From Acidobacteriota bacterium (GTDB lineage Bacteria > Acidobacteriota > Vicinamibacteria > Vicinamibacterales > CAVVIG01), in NCBI GenBank assembly GCA_003222535.1, contig QHWJ01000240.1, positions 1 through 39,063 on the forward strand: a stretch of DNA of 39,063 bases, read 5' to 3'. Both the position numbers and the translations under genes were made by a program. A model generated the notes under the pieces. That model made no database searches and was not told the origin of the DNA. It saw nothing but the letters and a program-made list of their open reading frames with translations. Shown one piece after another: positions 16,901-25,170 of this stretch (positions are counted from its first letter, which is position 1; each line of letters opens with the position of its first letter).

Positions 16901-16989
16901 GCCGCCGGGCCCTGCGCATCACCGCGCAGGAGCGCGCCGCCGGCGATCGAAAGAAGAAACGAAATGGCCAACAGAAGGCGGTTACGCAT
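13909..16989 (-). CDS. Large secreted sortilin/BNR-type beta-propeller protein (glycosyl hydrolase-like)
   Basis: 1026 residues from ATG 16989, which begins a clean signal peptide (MRNRLLLAISFLLSIAGGAL). The frame is open to 17025, but that extension falls in repeat DNA. The body contains many Asp-box (S-x-D-x-G-x-T-W) blades: STNQGTSWTPV, SLDGGRTWKAA, TADGGLTWKKV, TRDGGATWTQL, SGDGGETWEAW, SWDRGQTWLFR, SSDRGVTWKAI, TRDGGQNWTNL, SDDYGRTWRSI, SIDEGTSWSSL. Such VPS10/sortilin-like propellers in Acidobacteriota are often labelled glycosyl hydrolase without evidence of catalysis. After residue 780 an Ig/FlgD-like segment (DEVRVTVSDARGNPIRGL) and a helical C-terminal tail follow. It is probably periplasmic or surface-bound and may be co-expressed with the barrel protein downstream. 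Confidence 0.85.
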   Translation of the reverse strand: MRNRLLLAISFLLSIAGGALLRGDAQGPAAVDPALLGNLAWRSIGPANTGGRIDDFAVARVPGRPDAIYVATASGGVFKSTNQGTSWTPVFDRVDAMMSIGDIAVAPSNPDVVWVGTGEANNRQSSSWGDGVYRSLDGGRTWKAAGLGDTRHIGRVVIHPANPDVVYVAAVGHLWGSNAERGVFKTADGGLTWKKVLYVDDNSGATDLVMDPQDPDTLFAATYQRQRKAWGFNGGGPGSGIYRTRDGGATWTQLANGLPKGDKGRIGLDVFRADSRIVYAVVEATGRESGVYRSGDGGETWEAWSSLNPRPMYFSQIRADPKDRNRVYLLGSNRGFYISDDGGRSFRDVFSTVHSEDHALWIDPDDTNHLIVGGDGGVSISWDRGQTWLFRDNLPIGQFYEISADMQDPYTICGGLQDNGHWCVPSATRNRNGIANRDGFNIGSGDGFYARLDPNDARTAIIEAQDGRANRVNLTTLERQPIAPLPPERLKRGERERWNWNTPIVMSSADPRVLYIGSNIVFRSSDRGVTWKAISPDLTANADRASLQMMGGPVTERALSRHDGQASFSTLTTIGESPIDAKLLYTGSDDGQVHVTRDGGQNWTNLTARLHAMPGGSGPPPGTYVSSVLPSRHMASRVYATFDGHYNDDYHAYAYLSDDYGRTWRSIAAGLPATSVHRLREHPRHARLLFVGHERGIHFSIDEGTSWSSLNLNMPNVPVDDILIHPRDNDLIVGTHGRGIGVLDNIASLEALTPDAMRAEAFLVPPAHARLLSIYNPQAWYGAGQYFAPNPDFGAAIEYYLRDGSKDEVRVTVSDARGNPIRGLKGGGRAGFNRVSWDLRLEPPLPDGPRDLSAAGGFGATSQGPLVLPGVYAVTVASPDLAGRQLKGELRVDGDPRVNFPEADRRTRQTALLNLYELQKSLAAARAAVVSATSQIDAKRTNGRSAGADAGSRLSLLQADINTEINSINGLSRAIEGYSGLPTTDQRRQLDWAFEDASKTVEALNRVLQSDVDIPSRTMTVPPKRQ

Positions 16990-17004
16990 CAGGCCGAAGT
17001 ATAC

Positions 17005-17097
17005 GATCGCCCTCTCAACTCTCAAGTCTCACCTCTCAAGTCTCAACTCAAGTCTCAGCGCTAAGCGTTGACAGTTGAGTTGAGCGTTGAGTGTGAA
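17005..17097. repeat. CTCAAGTCTCA / GTTGAG inverted repeat cluster
   Basis: Tandem ctctcaa-gtctcac units (17012-17058) meet gttgacagttgagttgagcgttgag (17066-17093, written in parts: GTTGAC, then AGTTGAGTTGAGCGTTGAG), so the two halves are partly complementary. It lies at the 5' side of the beta-propeller gene, unlike the other arrays, which follow genes. Confidence 0.6.
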
Positions 17098-17448
17098 TTG
17101 CGGGTTATCGCGTCCCAAGCAGTCTTGCCGGGAGCTCGCGGCTGGAGCGGCGGTGCACGTGTGCAACGGGGCGCGTGGACTTCAGCTGAGATCCTGTCCG
17201 GCTGCGCCTGCTGGTAGCGTCCGCGTTCAGCTGGTGAGCGAGCTCCACGAAAGTCATCCGATTCGGCGAACAAAGGTCGCGCCCCCGAGGAGACTATTGT
17301 CGGCGAGCTCGAGTAATTGCCAGAAACACCTTGTTCTTGTCACATTGCGGGTGGCATGAGTCTGGCGCTACCGCCAGGTGACCGTGTGTGACGGTTGAAT
17401 CGCGATCGCGGAATACAACAAAACCGGTTGTGCATCTTTGAGGAGCTC
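17098..17448 (+). promoter_or_regulatory. Gene-free leader upstream of the PEP-CTERM gene
   Basis: About 350 bp without a supported gene, between the divergent beta-propeller and PEP-CTERM genes. Two small perfect hairpins stand out close to the start of the latter: CTGGCG-CTAC-CGCCAG at 17362-17377 and CCGT-GTGTG-ACGG just after it. I searched for a sigma-54 type TGGCAC-N5-TTGC box, found in some PEP-CTERM systems, and did not see one. A regulatory role is only suggested by position. Confidence 0.3.
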
Positions 17449-18111
17449 ATGAAGACACTCGTACCGACACTTGCAACACTCGCGTTCCTGGCAGGCCTGG
17501 CGCCCGCCTCTGCCATGCCCTTTTACGGGCCTTCCGGGCCCCAAACGAGCGTGCCGATTGCGATGGTGACGGCCAGGGGCTGGTCTGAATGTTTCAGCGG
17601 ACCGTACGGGGAATTCGGTCCGTCAATCGAGTCGGTGCTTGGTGGTTGCACCGGAGACCTCCTGATGATGGCCGGCGGCGCAACCAACAGCGGGGAGCTC
17701 GACGTCCTCGCGTGGGCGCCGACCTCCGACGTGACGTTCGACACTGGCGACAGCAATACGCCGCACGACGCCAACGGGACGGGCTGGTATTTCAATGACA
17801 ACTACTCGTGGGGCTTTGCGGAACAGGGTGGGGCGCTCTATCGCAACAGCTGCGACTACGGGGACGGGGACCTCTCCAACACTCCTGATCCGCTGCGGCT
17901 CTGCTGGCACACGTCCGGCGGCTATCTGGATGGCGGCTGGCGCGTCGGCACAGTCAACTTTCTCAATAATTCGTCGGAATATACCAGGTATCTGTTCACC
18001 GCCGACTCCTCGAGCGCGGCCGAAGCGCCCGAGCCGGCCAGCATCATTCTGACGCTGACGGGGATGGGATATCTCGTGCGCCGGTTCCGCTCGCGTGGGA
18101 AGAAGGCGTAA
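17449..18111 (+). CDS. PEP-CTERM sorting-domain protein
   Basis: 220 residues. ATG 17449 follows AGGAG (17441-17445) with a tight 3-nt gap; the frame is open upstream to 17395, but the signal peptide MKTLVPTLATLAFLAGLAPA starts here. Cleavage is likely after ASA. The mature part is Gly/Asn/Asp-rich and beta-like, with four Cys (SECFSGP, GGCTGDL, NSCDYGD, LRLCWHT) that could form two disulfides. The last 28 residues are a PEP-CTERM signal: PEPAS, a hydrophobic stretch IILTLTGMGYLV, then the basic tail RRFRSRGKKA. Known biology: exosortase cleaves this and anchors or releases the protein, often in genomes that make exopolysaccharide. No exosortase gene is in the window. Role of this protein unknown. 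Confidence 0.85.
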   Translation: MKTLVPTLATLAFLAGLAPASAMPFYGPSGPQTSVPIAMVTARGWSECFSGPYGEFGPSIESVLGGCTGDLLMMAGGATNSGELDVLAWAPTSDVTFDTGDSNTPHDANGTGWYFNDNYSWGFAEQGGALYRNSCDYGDGDLSNTPDPLRLCWHTSGGYLDGGWRVGTVNFLNNSSEYTRYLFTADSSSAAEAPEPASIILTLTGMGYLVRRFRSRGKKA

Positions 18112-18158
18112 GCCGCCACTCTCGTAGCGCCGCCTTCGCTCCAAAGGCCAGAAGATCG

Positions 18159-18207
18159 GCCGAGCGAGGTGCGATTCGATCATCCATCGAATCGTGTCCC
18201 GCTCGGC
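18159..18207. terminator. Strong hairpin between convergent genes
   Basis: GCCGAGCG (18159-18166) pairs with CGCTCGGC (18200-18207) and CGATTCGAT (18172-18180) pairs with ATCGAATCG (18186-18194), leaving a 5-nt internal loop and a CATCC apex. It lies between the PEP-CTERM stop (18111) and the PQQ dehydrogenase stop (18236), suiting a bidirectional terminator. Confidence 0.6.
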
Positions 18208-18235
18208 TCCCGCTGTTCGGCGAAATATCTTCCTG

Positions 18236-20404
18236 TCATCGTTTGTCCGGGAGCACGAACACGTACAGCGCATTCCCCGTCGCCGGTGGATGCAGATCGG
18301 GAGCGATGGTCGCGGGCACGAGCCGCGGGCTGCCGCCACCGTTTCCGCTCGTGACGCCGACGTACTGTTTCCCGTCGATGCTGAATGTCACCGGGAACCC
18401 CTGAACGGATGTGGCCAGCCGCGTTTCCCACAACACCTTGCCGGTCTTGACGTCGAACGCCCTGAACCTGCGATCGAGATCGCCCGCGAACGCGACGCCG
18501 CCGGCCGTCGAGATTGCGGCAGTCATGAAGGGCGCTCGCTGCGTGTAGGACCACATTTCCTTCATCGTCCTCACGTCGAAAGCCGCCAGCTTGCCGATGT
18601 TGCCGTCCGAGCCTGGCATTTCATAAAATCGGCGGCCTGCTCCACCTCCGCTGCCGCCGCCTTCCTTCTGCTCGACCCGCTGCGCGCTGATCTCGAGGCA
18701 GCTCTGGCTGAGCGGGATGATGAGCTGATTCGTTCCCGGGTGATAACTCGACGCCGGCCAGTTGTGGCCGCCTTCCGTGCTCGGGCATCCTGGTATCCAC
18801 TGTCCGTACTTCTGCTCCAGGATATCGGCGCGGTATGTCGGCCTGCCGGTCCGCGGATCGAACGACTTCCACACGTTTTGAAACACGGTTTCCTTGTGGC
18901 CGAGGTACTGGCCGGTCTTCCGATCGAGCTTCCAGAGGATGCCGTCCTTCCCGACCGTGAACAACAAGTTCTGGTTGTTGTCGTCGACGAGCACACGCTC
19001 GAACACGACATCGAGATCCAGTGTCTCTGCCGGCGCATGCTGGAAGTGCCAGGCGAGCTTGCCTGTGTCGACATCCAACGCGAGCGTCGAGCTGGTGAAG
19101 AGCGCGTCGTCTTTGCTGGACATGCCGCGGCTGATCGGCATCCAGGGCTTGGCCTGCGCGGTACCCCAAAAGGTGAGATTCAGAGCCGGATCGTAGCTGC
19201 CGGTAATCCACGTCTCGCCGCCGGCGCGGAACAGATTCGGCAGCGCGCCCCAGGTGTCGCCTCCGGGCTCACCTTGCCGGCCAACGGTGTAGAACCTCCA
19301 AACCTCCTTACCGGTGGCGGTGTCGTACGCGCTGATGAAGCATTTCTCTTCCCGGTAGATCGAGCACCCGCCAAGCCCTTGAATCAGCTTACCCTTGGCC
19401 ACGATCGGGCCGCTGCTGGTGCCGTAGCTGCCCTTGGATCGATCGCCGATCGTCGTTTGCCATACGGTCTTGCCGGTTCTCGCGTCGAGCGCGATCAGGT
19501 GCGCCTCGCTGGTCGCCGCAAACAGTTTGTCGCCATGAATCGCAATGCCACGCATGGCGGCGGCGTTCGCGTTCGAGCCATACCGGTTTTCCCAGATCAG
19601 ATCGCCCGTGCGGCCATCGAGCGCCTGCATGACGTTCCCGGCGTTGTTCAGATAGATGATCCCGTTGTGCACGAGCGGCGCGGGTTGATTCCCTCCGCCC
19701 TCGTTCATCGCCCACATCCACTGAAGACGCAGGTCCTTGACGTTGTCGGGTGTGATCTGGCTCAGCGGACTGTAGTTGGATGCGCGGTAGTCGCGTCGGA
19801 TCATGAGCCAGTCGCCAGGATCGGCACTGCGTAGCATGGCGTCGGTGACGGGGACATAGTTTTTGACTTCTCCCTCCACCGTGATGCCGACGGGCGGTGC
19901 GGCCGCTCCTCGCCCTCGCCCTCCTCCAGCCGCCGCCGGAGCGCCCCCGCGTTGTCCCTGTGCCGGCGGCGCCGTGGTGGGTGCCTGGCCTGTCGCCACA
20001 GTGTTGATCGCGACTTCTGTGGCCGCCGTCAGCGCTTGATTTCCGGCGGGCGCCCCGTTGGACTGAAGGATGAACGCGGTGATGTTGACGTATTCCTCCT
20101 CTGAGAGCCCACCCGGCCTCGCCGGAGGCATGGTCAATTGCATGAATGCCAACAACTCACGCGGCGAGCGCCTGCCCCAGGCTTCGATGAATTCGGAGCC
20201 GGCGAGCGGTGGCGCTTCACCCTGGCCCTTGAGATCCGGCTGGTGGCAGCTTGAACACTGCATTTGATAGACGGTGCGTCCGGCGGCAGCCTGTGCCCCG
20301 GTATAGCGACCAGCCGCTGGCGTCTGTTGACCGGCGAGCATCACGAGGCTGGACGAGGCGAGTGCCATCACTGCCACCAGGAGTTGATTTCGAAATCCGT
20401 GCAT
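18236..20404 (-). CDS. PQQ-dependent dehydrogenase with N-terminal cytochrome c domain
   Basis: 722 residues from ATG 20404. Signal peptide at 1-25 ([18 protein letters not shown]). A cytochrome c domain follows: CSSCH at 50-54 for heme, MPPA as likely distal Met ligand, and [10 protein letters not shown] at its end. A Pro/Ala/Gly-rich linker ([13 protein letters not shown]) leads to a quinoprotein propeller with W-motif blades: [117 protein letters not shown] and TLDLDVVFE fit the active-site strands of alcohol dehydrogenase-type quinoproteins. It would oxidise an alcohol or sugar in the periplasm and pass electrons to its own heme. In the classical enzymes the heme domain is C-terminal; here it is at the N-terminus. 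Substrate unknown. Confidence 0.85.
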   Translation of the reverse strand: MHGFRNQLLVAVMALASSSLVMLAGQQTPAAGRYTGAQAAAGRTVYQMQCSSCHQPDLKGQGEAPPLAGSEFIEAWGRRSPRELLAFMQLTMPPARPGGLSEEEYVNITAFILQSNGAPAGNQALTAATEVAINTVATGQAPTTAPPAQGQRGGAPAAAGGGRGRGAAAPPVGITVEGEVKNYVPVTDAMLRSADPGDWLMIRRDYRASNYSPLSQITPDNVKDLRLQWMWAMNEGGGNQPAPLVHNGIIYLNNAGNVMQALDGRTGDLIWENRYGSNANAAAMRGIAIHGDKLFAATSEAHLIALDARTGKTVWQTTIGDRSKGSYGTSSGPIVAKGKLIQGLGGCSIYREEKCFISAYDTATGKEVWRFYTVGRQGEPGGDTWGALPNLFRAGGETWITGSYDPALNLTFWGTAQAKPWMPISRGMSSKDDALFTSSTLALDVDTGKLAWHFQHAPAETLDLDVVFERVLVDDNNQNLLFTVGKDGILWKLDRKTGQYLGHKETVFQNVWKSFDPRTGRPTYRADILEQKYGQWIPGCPSTEGGHNWPASSYHPGTNQLIIPLSQSCLEISAQRVEQKEGGGSGGGAGRRFYEMPGSDGNIGKLAAFDVRTMKEMWSYTQRAPFMTAAISTAGGVAFAGDLDRRFRAFDVKTGKVLWETRLATSVQGFPVTFSIDGKQYVGVTSGNGGGSPRLVPATIAPDLHPPATGNALYVFVLPDKR

Positions 20405-20418
20405 TGGTCTCTCGACTC

Positions 20419-20460
20419 CTAGATCTATGACGCAGCATTCTAGATCTATGACGCAGCATT
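20419..20460. repeat. Two perfect tandem copies of a 21-bp unit upstream of the PQQ gene
   Basis: The unit CTAGATCTATGACGCAGCAT plus a T occurs at 20419-20439 and again at 20440-20460, followed by CTAG. It starts 15 bp upstream of the dehydrogenase start codon. The 21-bp period is two helical turns, which would suit two sites for a DNA-binding regulator, but a dispersed genomic repeat is as likely. Confidence 0.75.
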
Positions 20461-20629
20461 CTAGTCCCGTCCGGCCCGTCCGCTGCACCCGCTTCAACGT
20501 TTTTAGCGTGCTTTTCAAAACGCCGATCTTCACGCCCGCTGCACTCACCCATCCCTCACAGACCGGCCGCCTCCGCGACATCCGTCCGCCGCCTGCCGTT
20601 GCGGCACCGGCCACCATGGCATAGAAGAG

Positions 20630-20683
20630 CATCAGGGTGAAGATCGCGGTGTTGGCGCCAATGCCAACGCGCGCTGAAGCCAA
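20630..20683 (-). pseudogene. Short relic of an ADOP/MacB-type permease N-terminus
   Basis: On the minus strand [14 protein letters not shown] matches the hallmark first membrane segment of ADOP permeases (family pattern GIGANTAIF). No permease sequence continues on either side. It lies upstream of the PQQ gene in the same frame, joined by chance. The piece is very short, so the call rests on one motif. Confidence 0.35.
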
Positions 20684-20820
20684 GGCCGCGAGACGTCTGT
20701 TATCATGAGTACTGCAGCCGCAACCGAGGCTGGCCCTACAGCATCATGAGTTCTCAGCCATCTGTCGTGCCGAATCGAGATCGGCTGACACGGGCGACGA
20801 GCTGCTCGCGAAGGGCGAGA

Positions 20821-21000
20821 TCCAACCGTGAGTATTTCGAGATAGGCGTGGACTCCGTGTGGATCGTCGAGCCCGAGAACACCGCTGTGCTTGTCTATCA
20901 ATCCGCCACCGATTTCGCGCGCCTGGGCAACGACGACGTGCTGAAGGGCGACGGAACGCTGGCTGGGTTCGCGCTGCGCGTAGGCGACTTGTTCGAGTAG
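20821..21000 (+). pseudogene. C-terminal relic of a Uma2-family (DUF820) nuclease-like protein
   Basis: REYFEIGVDSVWIVEPENTA, then VLVYQSATDFARLGNDDVL and GTLAGFALRVGDLFE, reproduces the C-terminal half of the Uma2/DUF820 family (known pattern: K-x-x-x-Y-x-x-x-G-V-x-x-x-W-x-V-x-P, then L-x-G-F-x-L-x-V-x-x-L-F). The N-terminal half with the catalytic PD-(D/E)xK start is absent. A possible piece of the preceding segment (ELLAKGEIQP) sits in another frame just upstream and ends in a stop, so the gene is decayed. Uma2 proteins are common, often degenerate, in such genomes. Confidence 0.6.
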
Positions 21001-21243
21001 GCTGCATTCTCCTCGTCTACATCGAGCTTCCCGCGTCCACCTGAACTGCGCTACGCCTTTCGCGATCCTGACTCTCACTTCTTCGGATCACAATCGCCGG
21101 TTGTCCGGCCGCGGTTCGAGCCGAGCAGTACACGTCAGGCAGGGCGTCAGCCGTGCAATCGCGGCGCGGGCAGATCCAACGACGTGCGCAACATTCCACT
21201 CGAGCGACCTCCGGAATAGAATGCGATCAGGGGAGGCAGTCCG
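21001..21243. other. Intergenic stretch with no recognised feature
   Basis: Between the Uma2 relic and the MNT gene I see no gene, repeat or clear hairpin. The only functional signal is GGGAGG at 21231-21236, the ribosome binding site of the MNT gene. Confidence 0.4.
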
Positions 21244-21582
21244 GTGGCCGTGGGACTTCCGACGGTAGTCGAAACTACTCTTCACGCGTTTCTCGCCGGA
21301 GTCCGCGAGCGGTTCGGGCTGAGAGTCGCTGAGATCCGCCTCTTTGGTTCGTACGCTCGCGGCGATGCAACCGAAGACTCCGATGTTGACTGCCTCATCT
21401 TGCTCGATCGCGTGGACCAAAACGACGACCGGGCTATCACCAGCCTGGCCGCCGACCTCACGTGGCAGATCGCCGGGGTTGTCGTGTCGCCCATGACCAT
21501 GTCGGTCGCGGAGTTCGAGGCCTGGAAAGCCTTGGAACGCCGCACGCCACTGGAGATCGAGCGCGAGGGGATTCCGCTGTGA
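21244..21582 (+). CDS. MNT-type minimal nucleotidyltransferase, antitoxin of a MNT-HEPN pair
   Basis: 112 residues. The nucleotidyltransferase beta signature is clear: FGSYARGDATEDSDVD at 34-49, with G35-S36 and the acidic pair D47/D49. A third catalytic Asp is not obvious; the strand where it usually lies reads GVVVSPMTMS. GTG 21244 has a strong GGGAGG seven nt upstream. It overlaps the next gene, a HEPN protein, by 4 nt, so the two are translationally coupled. Known biology: in MntA-HepT pairs the MNT antitoxin adds AMP to the HEPN RNase toxin. Whether this subgroup does so, or simply binds, is not shown by the sequence. Confidence 0.85.
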   Translation: MAVGLPTVVETTLHAFLAGVRERFGLRVAEIRLFGSYARGDATEDSDVDCLILLDRVDQNDDRAITSLAADLTWQIAGVVVSPMTMSVAEFEAWKALERRTPLEIEREGIPL

Positions 21583-21986
21583 CCGACGCGAACAAACGCG
21601 CCAACGTCGCGTCGGAGCTCGCTCGCGCCGACGAGTCCATGCGCGCCGCCCGCGTACTGGTCGACGCGGCGCTCCTCCACGATGCCGAAAGCCGCCTCTA
21701 CTACGCGATCTATCACGCTGCCGTCGCGCTCCTGCTCACCGAGGGCCTCGAGCCGCGGTCGCACGCGGGCACCGCAAGCATGTTGGGGCTCCACTTCGTC
21801 AAGACCGGCCGGATGGATCCAGAAGACGCCCGGCTGTTTGCCCGGATCCAGAAATACCGCCTCGAGGCCGACTATGGCCGCGACTTCGTGCTGACGGAAG
21901 CGGCGCTCCGGGAAGATCTGGCCTCCTGCCAGACATTCCTCGATCGCGCGCGCGGCACCATCGGCGGTTTCCTCCGGGGAGCCTGA
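21579..21986 (+). CDS. HEPN-domain protein, putative toxin of the MNT-HEPN pair
   Basis: 135 residues. The start is GTG 21579, overlapping the TGA of the MNT gene (GTGA), with GAGGGG upstream; the frame extends further up but only inside the MNT gene. An all-helical protein. SRLYYAIYHAAVALL contains R39-x6-H46, the HEPN active-site pattern (RX4-6H), so the RNase site appears intact. The Tyr of the HepT-type RX4HXY motif is absent, so it belongs to the PF05168-like branch, not the DUF86 branch. The middle carries GLHFVKTGRMDPEDARLF and YRLEADYGRDF, typical of that branch. Likely a growth-inhibiting RNase held in check by its partner; plausible roles are stress response or phage defence. Confidence 0.85.
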   Translation: MTDANKRANVASELARADESMRAARVLVDAALLHDAESRLYYAIYHAAVALLLTEGLEPRSHAGTASMLGLHFVKTGRMDPEDARLFARIQKYRLEADYGRDFVLTEAALREDLASCQTFLDRARGTIGGFLRGA

Positions 21987-22074
21987 GAAGGGCGAAGAAT
22001 CATATTGTGGTGCCGGTGCTCAAGTTGCGATATAAGGGGACCACTCCGGCGTGGACGCGTCACAGGGGGCCGCT

Positions 22075-25044
22075 ATGTGCTTGAGAGTCCTGCTCAAATC
22101 GGCCATGACCGCGGTCGCGTCGCTGGCGCTGTTGCCGGCTGTCGCGTTGGCCCAGGCCACTGGTCTCGCTGGAGTTGTCAAAGACGCCACCGGGGGTGTG
22201 CTGCCCGGCGTGACCGTCGAAGCGGCCAGTTCAGCGCTGATCGAAAAAGTTCGTGCGGTGACGACCGACGAGCAGGGGCAGTACAAGGTCATCGATCTAC
22301 GGCCTGGTCAGTACGCGATCACTTTTACCCTGACTGGATTCGCGACCGTCGTTCGGGAAGGCATCGATCTTCCCGCCGGGTTCACGGCGACGGTCAACGC
22401 CGAACTGCGCGTCGGCGCCGTCGCGGAAACGATCACGGTCTCGGGGTCAAGCCCCACGGTCGATGTCCAGAGCGTCAGAGCGCAGACCGTGCTGTCCAAC
22501 AGCGTGCTCGACAGTCTTCCGAGTCAGCGGTCTCCACAAAGCTTTGTCCCGTATATTCCGGGCGTCGTCGGTGGTCTGGGGGACATTGGCCGCGACACCG
22601 CATCTGTCGCCATTCATGGAGGGCGCGCGGGCGAGGCGAATGTGGCCATCGATGGCGCCAACGACCACACTTTCGAGGGAACGGGCGGGGGCGCCGGCTT
22701 CACGTACTACATCAATCAGGGGAGCGTGCAGGAGGTGACCGTCACGACCGGCGGGCAATCCGCGGAACAGGCGGTCTCCGGCATCACGACAAACCTCGTG
22801 CCCAAGGAGGGTGGCAACTCGCTTTCCGGCAATTTCGTCGTCGCATATTCGGATGAACGCGTGCAGGCGCGCAATTTGACGGACGCGCTGCGGGACCGTG
22901 GCCTGACGGCGACCAACCGCCTGAAGAAGATCTGGGACGTCAATCCGTCCTGGGGCGGCCGGCTGGTACGCGACAAGCTCTGGTTCTACAATTCGTTCCG
23001 CTATTGGGGGACCGACACGTATCTCGCCGGACTCTATCGAAATGCGACGCCCCTCGCGTATTCCTACACGCCCGATCTGAACAATCAGGCCGACGCGCTG
23101 GTCGTGGACGGAAGCGCGAACATCCGACTCACGTGGCAGGCGACCGAGAAAAACAAGATCAGCTTTTTCTGGGACGAACAGCCGCACTGCACCTGTAACT
23201 ACCCGGGCTTTGACGCGACCGCCTCACCCGAAGCGACCGGGCACGGAAGGTGGAATCCCAACGGCTTCAGGCAGATCACGTGGAAGTCGCCCCTGAGCAG
23301 CCGGCTTCTGCTCGACGCCGGCGTGTCGCAGGTGATGACGAACTGGTACGTGCACCTGCAGACCGCTCCGTTCGTGGCCGCCGACACGATCCCGATGACG
23401 GCCCAGACCGGAGTGGTCCGCTCGTTCCGGTCCGGTCCCATCGCCCAACTGGGGCAGCACAAGAGCGATCCCATTACCGCCAGAATCGCACTGAACTACG
23501 TGACGGGCTCGCACGCCCTGAAGGTCGGGTTCAGCAATCTGTGGGGACGCCGCGACACAACGCAGGAGATACCGCAAGCCGTGTCCTACCGCGTCTCGAC
23601 CGCGACCAACGGGACGCCGAATCAGATCACCGAGTACGCGAATGCCAGGTGGATCGAGAAGATCAACGCGAGCATGGGCCTGTTTGCTCAGGACCAGTGG
23701 ACGATTCAGCATGTGACGCTCAACGCTGGTCTGCGGTTCGACTATTTCAAGTCAAGCGTTCCCGAACAGTCCCTGCCGGCCACGCGATTCCTCCCCGCGC
23801 GCAGCTACGCAGCCGTAGATCAGGTCATCGGCTGGAAAGACATCAACCCGCGCCTCGGCGTCGCTTACGACCTCTTCGGCAATGGCAAGACCGCGCTCAA
23901 GGCCACTGTCGGGCGCTACATCGCCGGCGAGACCGCCGCGACGACGCGGGCGAATAATCCAGTGCAGCAGTCCATTACGTCCACGACACGTGTCTGGACT
24001 GACACCAATCGCAATTTCATTCCGGATTGCAATCTGAGCAATCCGCTTGCGAACGACGAGTGCGCACAACTCGCCGACTTGAGCTTTGGCCAGCCCAACG
24101 TTCTGGCCACCAAGTACGATCCGAACGTCCTCAACGGGTGGGGGAAGCGCGGCTACAACTGGGAGATTGCATCCTCGATCCAGCACGAATTACAGTCCGG
24201 CGTGTCGTTCAACGCCGAGTATGACCGGCGATGGTTCGGGAATCAGACGGTCACCAACAACCTGGCGCGGACACCGGGCGACTGGGATCCGTACTGCATC
24301 ACCGCACCGGTCGATTCGCGACTGCCCGACGGGGGCGGATATCGGATCTGCGACGGCCTCTTCGATCTCAACCCCTTGAAATTTGGCTTGAACAACAACC
24401 TGGTCACCTTCGCGAAGAACTTTGGTACGGGCTTCAGCGAGGTTTACAACGGCGTGGACTTCACGACTCGCGTCAGGCTCCCGGGGGGCTTGCAAGTCAA
24501 CGCCGGCACCAGCACGGGCCGGGTCGTCATCGACCAGTGCATCGCGGTCGATGCGCCGGTCGGGCAGTCTGGAACGTCCGCCGATCGGGGCGCGGTCAGT
24601 TTCAACACGTCTCGCCAATTCTGCCGCAGCGAACCGCCGTTCCGAACACAGGTCAAAGGGTTCCTGATCGTCCCGCTGCCGTGGGGTATCCAAACGAGCT
24701 CGGGGTTTCAAATCGTGCCTGGTCCACAGATTACGGCGGAATACACGCCGTCTGCCGCGGAGATCAGGGCGGCACTCAACCGCAATCCTTCAGGGAGCAT
24801 CGCTTCGATTGCGCTCATCGAGCCAGGTACGCAGTTCTCCCCGTCTCTGAAAAGCGTCGACTTCCGAGCCTCGCGCAGAATGAGATTCGGTCGCACGACC
24901 GTGACGGGCAGCGTTGACGTGTTCAACATTCTGAATAAATCGGACATCAACACCCTGAGCACGTCGTACACCAGCACGTGGTTGCAGCCGACGCAGATTC
25001 TGGTGCCGCGGTACGCCAAGTTCAACGCCCAGATCGATTTCTGA
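22075..25044 (+). CDS. TonB-dependent receptor-like (Oar-type) outer-membrane protein
   Basis: 989 residues. ATG 22075 has AGGGGG 5 nt upstream; the GTG at 22051 lacks this. Signal peptide at 1-28 (LKSAMTAVASLALLPAVALA). Residues about 30-115 are a carboxypeptidase-regulatory-like beta-sandwich (GLAGVVKDATGGVLPGVTVE, then TTDEQGQYKVIDLRPGQYAI). A plug-like region follows (VSGSSPTVDVQS, SVAIHGGRAGEANVAIDGAN), then a long barrel ending QILVPRYAKFNAQIDF with terminal Phe. This is the Oar-like type abundant in Acidobacteriota. The ligand is unknown; several Cys in the barrel loops (HCTCNYPGF, DCNLSNPLANDEC) may form disulfides. The downstream secreted genes suggest a shared uptake or degradation task. 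Confidence 0.88.
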   Translation: MCLRVLLKSAMTAVASLALLPAVALAQATGLAGVVKDATGGVLPGVTVEAASSALIEKVRAVTTDEQGQYKVIDLRPGQYAITFTLTGFATVVREGIDLPAGFTATVNAELRVGAVAETITVSGSSPTVDVQSVRAQTVLSNSVLDSLPSQRSPQSFVPYIPGVVGGLGDIGRDTASVAIHGGRAGEANVAIDGANDHTFEGTGGGAGFTYYINQGSVQEVTVTTGGQSAEQAVSGITTNLVPKEGGNSLSGNFVVAYSDERVQARNLTDALRDRGLTATNRLKKIWDVNPSWGGRLVRDKLWFYNSFRYWGTDTYLAGLYRNATPLAYSYTPDLNNQADALVVDGSANIRLTWQATEKNKISFFWDEQPHCTCNYPGFDATASPEATGHGRWNPNGFRQITWKSPLSSRLLLDAGVSQVMTNWYVHLQTAPFVAADTIPMTAQTGVVRSFRSGPIAQLGQHKSDPITARIALNYVTGSHALKVGFSNLWGRRDTTQEIPQAVSYRVSTATNGTPNQITEYANARWIEKINASMGLFAQDQWTIQHVTLNAGLRFDYFKSSVPEQSLPATRFLPARSYAAVDQVIGWKDINPRLGVAYDLFGNGKTALKATVGRYIAGETAATTRANNPVQQSITSTTRVWTDTNRNFIPDCNLSNPLANDECAQLADLSFGQPNVLATKYDPNVLNGWGKRGYNWEIASSIQHELQSGVSFNAEYDRRWFGNQTVTNNLARTPGDWDPYCITAPVDSRLPDGGGYRICDGLFDLNPLKFGLNNNLVTFAKNFGTGFSEVYNGVDFTTRVRLPGGLQVNAGTSTGRVVIDQCIAVDAPVGQSGTSADRGAVSFNTSRQFCRSEPPFRTQVKGFLIVPLPWGIQTSSGFQIVPGPQITAEYTPSAAEIRAALNRNPSGSIASIALIEPGTQFSPSLKSVDFRASRRMRFGRTTVTGSVDVFNILNKSDINTLSTSYTSTWLQPTQILVPRYAKFNAQIDF

Positions 25045-25170
25045 ACGGCAGTCGCGGGCAGGAGACAACAGCATGATCCGCACGTCCCGCCAGGCGGGTT
25101 GCTCGCGCGGCTTTGACGTTGTTGGTCCAGGTGTCGCCGACGTGCAGCAACGTGTCATCCAGAGGTCCTT

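Noticed and set aside
14686-17064. 792-codon plus-strand open frame
   Set aside because: Antisense shadow of the beta-propeller gene; its regular composition mirrors the Asp-box repeats.
18194-19834. 546-codon plus-strand open frame
   Set aside because: Antisense shadow of the PQQ dehydrogenase.
20405-20683. Upstream extension of the PQQ dehydrogenase frame
   Set aside because: It would add a permease relic and the translated 21-bp repeats in front of a clean signal peptide; ATG 20404 is the sensible start.
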